From: a virus
Virus record (IMG/VR): IMGVR_UViG_3300023184_000109
Location: 1-64,000 of that record
Direction: 5' to 3' (one strand)
DNA: 64,000 bases
In this document: piece after piece, positions 60,030-64,000 of the stretch
How positions within the stretch are numbered: the first letter of the stretch is position 1
Layout of the letters: the number at the start of each line of letters is the position of its first letter
Notes under the pieces: model-generated
Database searches by the model: none
What the model was told of the DNA's origin: nothing
Seen by the model: only the letters and a program-made list of their open reading frames with translations
Translations under genes and position numbers: made by a program

Positions 60030-60881
60030 GTGATAAAAACCATAGCCTATTTTCCTGCACAGTGTGCCATGAACTCAAAGCCAGTGATGTCAGCGTTTCT
60101 GGACTGTTGCCAATCTGCAGGCATACAGACACAAGAAAATTCCTTGACTGCAGACGCGGCTGTGATCTGGTCAGTGCTGTGGCATGGTAGAATGCGACCC
60201 AATCAAGCGGTGTATGAACATTATCGCAGTCAAAACAAGCCGGTGATTGTGATAGATATTGGTGCGCTGTATCGTGGACAAACTTGGAAACTGGCAGTGA
60301 ACCACATCACTCGGGACGGCTATTACGGTCATGAGTCAGATTTGGATATGAGTCGCCCCAGACAACTGCAAATTAGTTTGGCCACACAGGTCAATCCCGG
60401 ACCGGAAATCATCATTGCCGCACAGCACCGAAACAGTTTACAAGTTGCTGGCATAGGCAGCATAGAAGAATGGGTGTTGATGCAAGTTCAACTGTTACGC
60501 AACTCTACTGATCGTCCCATACGCATACGAGCACATCCGCGAAGTCCATTACGTATGCCATACATGCCTGAAAATACCACAATGGAAGTTGCTAGACCTG
60601 TGGCCAACACTTACGACAATTTTGACATGCACTTTAATTGCCATGCAGTTGTGAATCACAACTCAGGTCCGGGCATACAAGCAGGTATTGCAGGGTGCAG
60701 GCCCATTGTGGCACACAGCAGTCTAGCATATCCTGTGGCAGTGGGTATGCCTGACATTGAACAACCCTATACCATTGACAGAGAACTATGGTTAGCAAAA
60801 ATATGTCACACTGAATACACGGTGCAAGAACTACAGGAAGGACTATGGCTAAGAAGAATCGAGCCCGCACTGACACAGTGA
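60030..60881 (+). CDS. Capsule-synthesis-like protein (island paralogue 5)
   Basis: The 283-aa protein has KTIAYFPAQCAMNSKPVMSA as first strand, NKPVIVIDIGALYRGQTWKL, RPIRIRAHPRSPLRMPYMPE with the R-x-HP loop, and CHAVVNHNSGPGIQAGIAGC followed by RPIVAHSSLAYPVAVGMPDI. It is most like paralogue 2. GTG 60030 keeps the first strand and is preferred over ATG 60069; an upstream ATG at 59994 would overlap the divergent gene. It is divergent from the minus-strand operon. Confidence 0.64.
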   Translation: MIKTIAYFPAQCAMNSKPVMSAFLDCCQSAGIQTQENSLTADAAVIWSVLWHGRMRPNQAVYEHYRSQNKPVIVIDIGALYRGQTWKLAVNHITRDGYYGHESDLDMSRPRQLQISLATQVNPGPEIIIAAQHRNSLQVAGIGSIEEWVLMQVQLLRNSTDRPIRIRAHPRSPLRMPYMPENTTMEVARPVANTYDNFDMHFNCHAVVNHNSGPGIQAGIAGCRPIVAHSSLAYPVAVGMPDIEQPYTIDRELWLAKICHTEYTVQELQEGLWLRRIEPALTQ

Positions 60882-61588
60882 CTGACTGCGCCTGTGTGAT
60901 CCATGGCACTGGATACGACTGGGTGTATGTGGACAAACTGTACAACATGTTATCACGTAACCTGCAACATGGCATACGTTTCCATGTGTACACCGAAGCC
61001 TCAAGAGCAGTACCACCACACATGATCAAACATACGTTGACAGAATGGCCAGGTATCTCAGGTCCCAAACGATCATGGTGGTACAAGATGCAGTTGTTCA
61101 ATACAGAACATCATGCGGGTAATTTGTTGTACTTTGATCTTGACTGTGTGATTGTCAATGACCTGCAATGGCTTGTGGATTTGTCCACGCAACACTTTTG
61201 GACCATACGTGACTTTAGATATCTGCAACGCCAAGGGCATTCAGGAATGAATTCAAGTGTGATGTGGTGGAACACCGAACATCAAGCACATGTCTGGCGA
61301 GACTTTGCCCGCCTGGACATTGATCAAACTGTGCGCCGCTATCCCGGAGACCAAGACTACCTGGGTGCAGTGATTGATCCCATGCAACGCAGATACTTTG
61401 ACCAACAGCAGTTGCAAAGTTGGCGCTGGCAAGTGAGTGAAGGCGGATATGATTTTACTTCACGCAAACCTCGACAGCCAGGTGCAGTAGCACATCTTGA
61501 TCCTGCTGCCAGTATACTGGTATTCCACGGCCGACCCAAGCCACATGAATGCACTGCTGATCCTGTGATAGACAGATTTTGGCGGTAA
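60845..61588 (+). CDS. Glycosyltransferase-like (GT-A)
   Basis: The 247-aa protein has CACVIHGTGYDWVYVDKLYN at the first strand and NLLYFDLDCVIVNDLQWLVD with D98-L-D100 as DxD. FWTIRDFRYLQRQGHSGMNS and SSVMWWNTEHQAHVW follow. It ends SILVFHGRPKPHECTADPVI. This is the GT-A type used for decorating surface glycans. It overlaps the preceding gene by 37 nt and has AGGAAGGA before the ATG. It is the last gene of the island. Confidence 0.77.
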   Translation: MAKKNRARTDTVTDCACVIHGTGYDWVYVDKLYNMLSRNLQHGIRFHVYTEASRAVPPHMIKHTLTEWPGISGPKRSWWYKMQLFNTEHHAGNLLYFDLDCVIVNDLQWLVDLSTQHFWTIRDFRYLQRQGHSGMNSSVMWWNTEHQAHVWRDFARLDIDQTVRRYPGDQDYLGAVIDPMQRRYFDQQQLQSWRWQVSEGGYDFTSRKPRQPGAVAHLDPAASILVFHGRPKPHECTADPVIDRFWR

Positions 61589-61602
61589 TACTCTAGTAGT
61601 AC

Positions 61603-61631
61603 TTGACCAGAAATTCCCATTCTGCTATACT
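61603..61631 (+). promoter_or_regulatory. Early sigma70-type promoter, extended -10
   Basis: TTGACC, 17-nt spacer, TATACT with TGC before it. It shares AATTCCCA in the spacer and AGGAGCCAGCAATG in the leader with the other early cassettes. Confidence 0.9.
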
Positions 61632-61661
61632 AGTGGCTTACAAAGCAAACAGGAGCCAGCA

Positions 61662-61871
61662 ATGGGATATCGTGTAGTTGACACCATAGACATCATGCGC
61701 AACAAATACAGTGCTCGTGCAGGACTGGAAGGCCCGTTCAACTTTAGTGGCCGTGTGTTGTATTATGACAACAAAGAGGGCCAGTACTACGATCCTACTA
61801 CTGACTTCTATGTGGAGCAAGCGGAAATGGACGAAATAAATACTCGTTTCTTTGAAGCTTTTAAAAAGTAA
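61662..61871 (+). CDS. Small early protein (69 aa), unknown
   Basis: MGYRVVDTIDIMRNKYSARA is followed by a strand-rich middle (FNFSGRVLYYDNKEGQYYDP) and an acidic C-terminal helix (VEQAEMDEINTRFFEAFKK). It is a single gene behind its own early promoter with an AGGAG site. No family recognised. Confidence 0.72.
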   Translation: MGYRVVDTIDIMRNKYSARAGLEGPFNFSGRVLYYDNKEGQYYDPTTDFYVEQAEMDEINTRFFEAFKK

Positions 61872-61885
61872 CACTTTGGTAGTAC

Positions 61886-61914
61886 TTGACCAATAATTCC
61901 CAAAATGCTATAAT
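61886..61914 (+). promoter_or_regulatory. Early sigma70-type promoter, extended -10
   Basis: TTGACC, 17-nt spacer AATAATTCCCAAAATGC, TATAAT. The spacer differs from the 22828 copy at one base. Confidence 0.92.
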
Positions 61915-61944
61915 ACGGACATACAACGCAAAAGAGGGCAGATT

Positions 61945-62205
61945 ATGAAGGTAAAACTTTTTGTTACAGGTAGTCAAAATTACATGTATTTCAAAAATAA
62001 ACTGCCCACCAGACGCTGGGATTACTGTGAGACGCCCCGTACAGTGACCATTATTCCTGATCCGGTCAATGTGTATCAAGACGGTGAGTATGGTTTTGTG
62101 ACGGTTTTTGGTCGTAAGATTTTTGTCAAGTGTGACGGAAGTCATTGGGAAATTGTTGGCGCTGAGAAAACAAAAAGTAACACTTTTGTAGCACTTGACC
62201 AATAA
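61945..62205 (+). CDS. Small early protein (86 aa), unknown
   Basis: MKVKLFVTGSQNYMYFKNKL is followed by strands (TVTIIPDPVNVYQDGEYGFV, TVFGRKIFVKCDGSHWEIVG), so a small beta-barrel-like fold is likely. The last codons (ALDQ and stop) are formed by the -35 region of the next promoter. AGAGGG serves as the ribosome site. No family recognised. Confidence 0.72.
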   Translation: MKVKLFVTGSQNYMYFKNKLPTRRWDYCETPRTVTIIPDPVNVYQDGEYGFVTVFGRKIFVKCDGSHWEIVGAEKTKSNTFVALDQ

Positions 62206-62223
62206 TTGCCAAAATGCTATAAT
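62195..62223 (+). promoter_or_regulatory. Early sigma70-type promoter overlapping a C-terminus
   Basis: TTGACC, 17-nt spacer, TATAAT with TGC. The -35 and stop codon of the previous gene share bases. Confidence 0.92.
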
Positions 62224-62253
62224 AACCACATACAAAGCAAAAAGGAGCCAGCA

Positions 62254-62436
62254 ATGCAGATCGCAACAGCAGTCAAACAAATACAAAAAGAAGCAGACTT
62301 TCAGGGCATGGGCCTGTTGGAAGTTTTACAAGACATCAAACAACATGGTCGCATGATCTACAGTGAACGCACAATGGAAGCGTTTGTTGTTTTTGTGCAA
62401 CAAGGGCAAGAACTGTTTGCCCCGGTTGACCATTAA
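62254..62436 (+). CDS. Small early protein (60 aa), unknown
   Basis: MQIATAVKQIQKEADFQGMG is a helical start, with MEAFVVFVQQGQELFAPVDH at the end. ATG 62254 follows AAAGGAGCCAGCA; an in-frame ATG at 62206 lies within the promoter and is rejected. The last codons overlap the -35 of the next promoter. Confidence 0.7.
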   Translation: MQIATAVKQIQKEADFQGMGLLEVLQDIKQHGRMIYSERTMEAFVVFVQQGQELFAPVDH

Positions 62437-62454
62437 TTCAACTTTTGCTATAAT
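62426..62454 (+). promoter_or_regulatory. Early sigma70-type promoter overlapping a C-terminus
   Basis: TTGACC, 17-nt spacer, TATAAT with TGC before it. The spacer is more diverged than in the other cassettes. Confidence 0.9.
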
Positions 62455-62499
62455 AGAGACATAAACAGTAAACAACAACGCATTTCAAAGGAGCCAACA

Positions 62500-63528
62500 A
62501 TGAGTGCAATTCGAGTGATTAGTGGTGAGTATCGTAACAACCCAGTTAAGAATGCAACATTCAATCTTGTAAAAGGATTTCAAACTGGTGCCAAGGGTGG
62601 GTTTGTGACTGTAAAAAGTGCAGGCTATTTTGGTCCCGAGTTTGATGTAGTACGTATCAAAGTCAACAACATTAGCGACATCGAGTATGTCAATGGAGAA
62701 GCTGTGAGCAATGACAACACTGTGGCCTTTGTTGCCGCGCAGACTGAAACTGAAACTGAAGAACAAATTATGACTCGTATTCGCGAGCGTTTTGACATCT
62801 TGAATGAGATGACAAAGGCTTGTGTGAACGGTGACATCCGTGCTATGATTGTGTCGGGTCCTCCAGGGGTGGGCAAGAGCTTTGGCGTCGAGCGTGAGAT
62901 TGAAAAAGCCACCTTGTTTGACAAACTGGCAGGCAAGCGTCTCCGTGCCGAAGTTGTCAAAGGTTCAGCAACGCCAATTGGCTTGTATCAAACACTGTAC
63001 AAGTATTCAGATGACAACTGTGTACTGGTGTTTGATGACTGTGACAGCATTTTGCTTGACGACGTGGCCCTGAACTTGTTGAAGGGTGCCTTGGACTCAG
63101 GCAAGAAGCGCACCATTTCATGGTTGAGTGAGTCTAGTGCTCTGCGCCGTGAAGGCATCCCGGATCGTTTCGAGTTCAAAGGTTCGGTAATTTTTATTAC
63201 CAACTTGAAGTTTGACACAATGAAGAGCCAAAAGTTGCGTGATCACTTGGATGCATTGCAATCACGCTGTCACTATCTTGACTTGACACTTGACACCATG
63301 CGTGACAAGGTGTTGCGTATCCGTCAGATTGCCAAAGACGGTGTGTTGTTTGCAGACTATGATTTTGAAGAGTGTGTGCAGGACGAGATTGTGGAGTTCA
63401 TGGAAGCAAATCAGAATCGCTTGCGTGAGATGAGCCTGCGTATGGCGCTGAAGATTGCAGACTTGCGCAAGAGTTTTGCAGGCAACTGGAAGCGCATGGC
63501 TGAGACAACATGTATGAAGAGTGCCTGA
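62500..63528 (+). CDS. AAA+ ATPase
   Basis: The 342-aa protein has an N-terminal beta domain of about 90 residues (FNLVKGFQTGAKGGFVTVKS). A compact AAA+ core follows with Walker A GPPGVGKS near residues 120-127, Walker B VLVFDDCD near 177-184 and sensor 1 VIFITNLKF near 230. A C-terminal helical lid with an Arg-rich end follows (NRLRE, LRMALKIADLRKSFAGNWKR). It is early-expressed with AAAGGAG. It may remodel a protein or nucleic-acid complex; no specific partner can be named. Confidence 0.85.
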   Translation: MSAIRVISGEYRNNPVKNATFNLVKGFQTGAKGGFVTVKSAGYFGPEFDVVRIKVNNISDIEYVNGEAVSNDNTVAFVAAQTETETEEQIMTRIRERFDILNEMTKACVNGDIRAMIVSGPPGVGKSFGVEREIEKATLFDKLAGKRLRAEVVKGSATPIGLYQTLYKYSDDNCVLVFDDCDSILLDDVALNLLKGALDSGKKRTISWLSESSALRREGIPDRFEFKGSVIFITNLKFDTMKSQKLRDHLDALQSRCHYLDLTLDTMRDKVLRIRQIAKDGVLFADYDFEECVQDEIVEFMEANQNRLREMSLRMALKIADLRKSFAGNWKRMAETTCMKSA

Positions 63529-63529
63529 T

Positions 63530-63619
63530 ATGGCTTGGCTGGCTGTGCTACTGTTAGTGTTTGTAGGTGAGCCCTTGATGGCATTGCTTTTGGCATTTTT
63601 TATTTTGATACTTGATTGA
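63530..63619 (+). CDS. 29-aa hydrophobic peptide downstream of the AAA+ gene
   Basis: ATG 63530 lies 1 nt after the AAA+ stop and the frame ends with TGA at 63617-63619. The product is almost wholly hydrophobic (MAWLAVLLLVFVGEPLMALL ...) and would form one or two short membrane helices. It may be coupled to the ATPase gene. Confidence 0.45.
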   Translation: MAWLAVLLLVFVGEPLMALLLAFFILILD

Positions 63620-63624
63620 GTTTT

Positions 63625-63660
63625 ACCCCGGGGATTGGTTGGCTCCGCCCCGGGTTTTTA
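63625..63660 (+). terminator. Rho-independent terminator, first of a tandem pair
   Basis: ACCCCGGGG and CCCCGGGT form an 8-bp stem with one bulged C and a 14-nt loop, followed by TTTTT. Confidence 0.8.
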
Positions 63661-63661
63661 C

Positions 63662-63687
63662 ACAGGCTCTTCGGAGCCTGTTTTTTT
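63662..63687 (+). terminator. Rho-independent terminator with TTCG tetraloop, second of a tandem pair
   Basis: ACAGGCTC and GAGCCTGT form a perfect 8-bp stem capped by TTCG and followed by seven Ts. It is immediately followed by the next promoter. Confidence 0.93.
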
Positions 63688-63714
63688 GACTTTGTGTTGC
63701 AATAAGTATATACT
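63686..63714 (+). promoter_or_regulatory. Sigma70-type promoter starting in a terminator T tract, nearly leaderless
   Basis: TTGACT begins in the last Ts of the terminator, with a 17-nt spacer and TATACT. The ATG at 63720 is 5 nt after the -10, so the predicted +1 is at the start codon. Confidence 0.78.
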
Positions 63715-63719
63715 GTGTT

Positions 63720-64000
63720 ATGTCTCAGTATCTTGTAATCAAATTAGGTGATGACAATTTTGAACTACGTTTTCAAATAAGATCAACGCCGTTAGCTCAG
63801 CTATGGCTAGAACGCATGAGCCAACGACACACATGGCCCATGGATAACCCGGATAGATTTTACGGTTTTGGCACTCCAGCACAAGAGCAACAACGTGCAA
63901 CAACCATGATTCAACAATGCATTGCCACAATCAACGCACATGAGCCGATCATCACTCGTGAGTTTGAGTACACACAGGATGGTCTCAATTACTTGCACAA
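63720..64000 (+). CDS. Protein of unknown function, incomplete at the right edge
   Basis: The frame is open from ATG 63720 to the window end (93 codons seen). It begins MSQYLVIKLGDDNFELRFQI, with RSTPLAQLWLERMSQRHTWP and a Gln-rich helix following. No family recognised. It has a strong promoter but no ribosome site. Confidence 0.68.
   Translation, partial: MSQYLVIKLGDDNFELRFQIRSTPLAQLWLERMSQRHTWPMDNPDRFYGFGTPAQEQQRATTMIQQCIATINAHEPIITREFEYTQDGLNYLH

Noticed and set aside
1-64000. tRNA genes, insertion sequences, integrase and attachment sites
   Set aside because: None was recognised by eye on either strand; weak or unusual tRNAs would need a dedicated search.

Overview
The window is a late/structural block plus the start of an early block of a T4-type (contractile-tailed) phage genome. 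The set that fixes this identity is: major capsid protein gp23 (57-1253), tail sheath stabiliser gp15, neck proteins gp14 and gp13, dNMP kinase gp1, tail sheath gp18, tail tube gp19, head-completion nuclease gp4, small and large terminase gp16/gp17, ssDNA-binding protein gp32, and recombination proteins UvsX and UvsY. The very long Gly/Asn/Thr-rich fibre proteins and several uncharacterised virion proteins are of the type seen in T4-like phages of aquatic bacteria. Strong sigma70-type promoters and AGGAG ribosome sites suggest a proteobacterial host; base composition looks mid-range rather than extremely AT-rich. The host cannot be named from sequence alone.

Layout. 1-1253: end of a gene, probably the gp22 scaffold, then gp23 and a strong terminator. 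1327-4672: an Fe(II)/2-oxoglutarate-oxygenase-like gene, a TPR-glycosyltransferase on the minus strand, a small virion-like protein and a MAF/DUF115-like gene. 4673-19576: fibre/baseplate-appendage cluster (552, 1624, 110, 1206, 130 and 1318 aa). 19573-22757 minus strand: NUDIX, gp15, gp14. 22884-24713: three genes behind sigma70-type early promoters. 24736-28085: gp13, DexA-like exonuclease, a glycosyltransferase-like gene, dNMP kinase and a minus-strand HNH-like gene. 28182-45797: gp18, gp19, a second tube-like protein, gp4, gp16, a 938-aa AT-hook/EF-hand protein, small virion-like proteins, a secreted NUC1 nuclease, a radical SAM protein, gp17 and a 927-aa glycine-zipper protein. 45939-52040: gp32, uvsX, a radical SAM cargo block, uvsY. 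52045-61588: an island of methyltransferases, sulfotransferase, glycosyltransferases and five related capsule-synthesis-like proteins on both strands. 61662-64000: single genes each behind its own early promoter, including an AAA+ ATPase, then tandem terminators and an incomplete gene.

Regulation is unusually readable. Early genes share a TTGACC-N17-TATAAT promoter with extended -10 and often a near-identical leader. Late genes carry T4-type TAAATA motifs. In nine cases the TAAATA lies only 4-5 nt before the start codon with no ribosome site, so by T4 spacing the RNA would begin at the start codon and be leaderless. Structural genes (gp18, gp19, gp13, fibre) instead have a short leader with a ribosome site. 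The leaderless class is mostly accessory genes: oxygenase, glycosyltransferases, sulfotransferase, secreted nuclease, radical SAM. This suggests a second translation regime for accessory late cassettes, and it is the strongest candidate here for something undescribed. Other candidates are the late-expressed glycan/sulfate island, the radical SAM genes between uvsX and uvsY, and the two large modular probable head proteins flanking the terminase genes.
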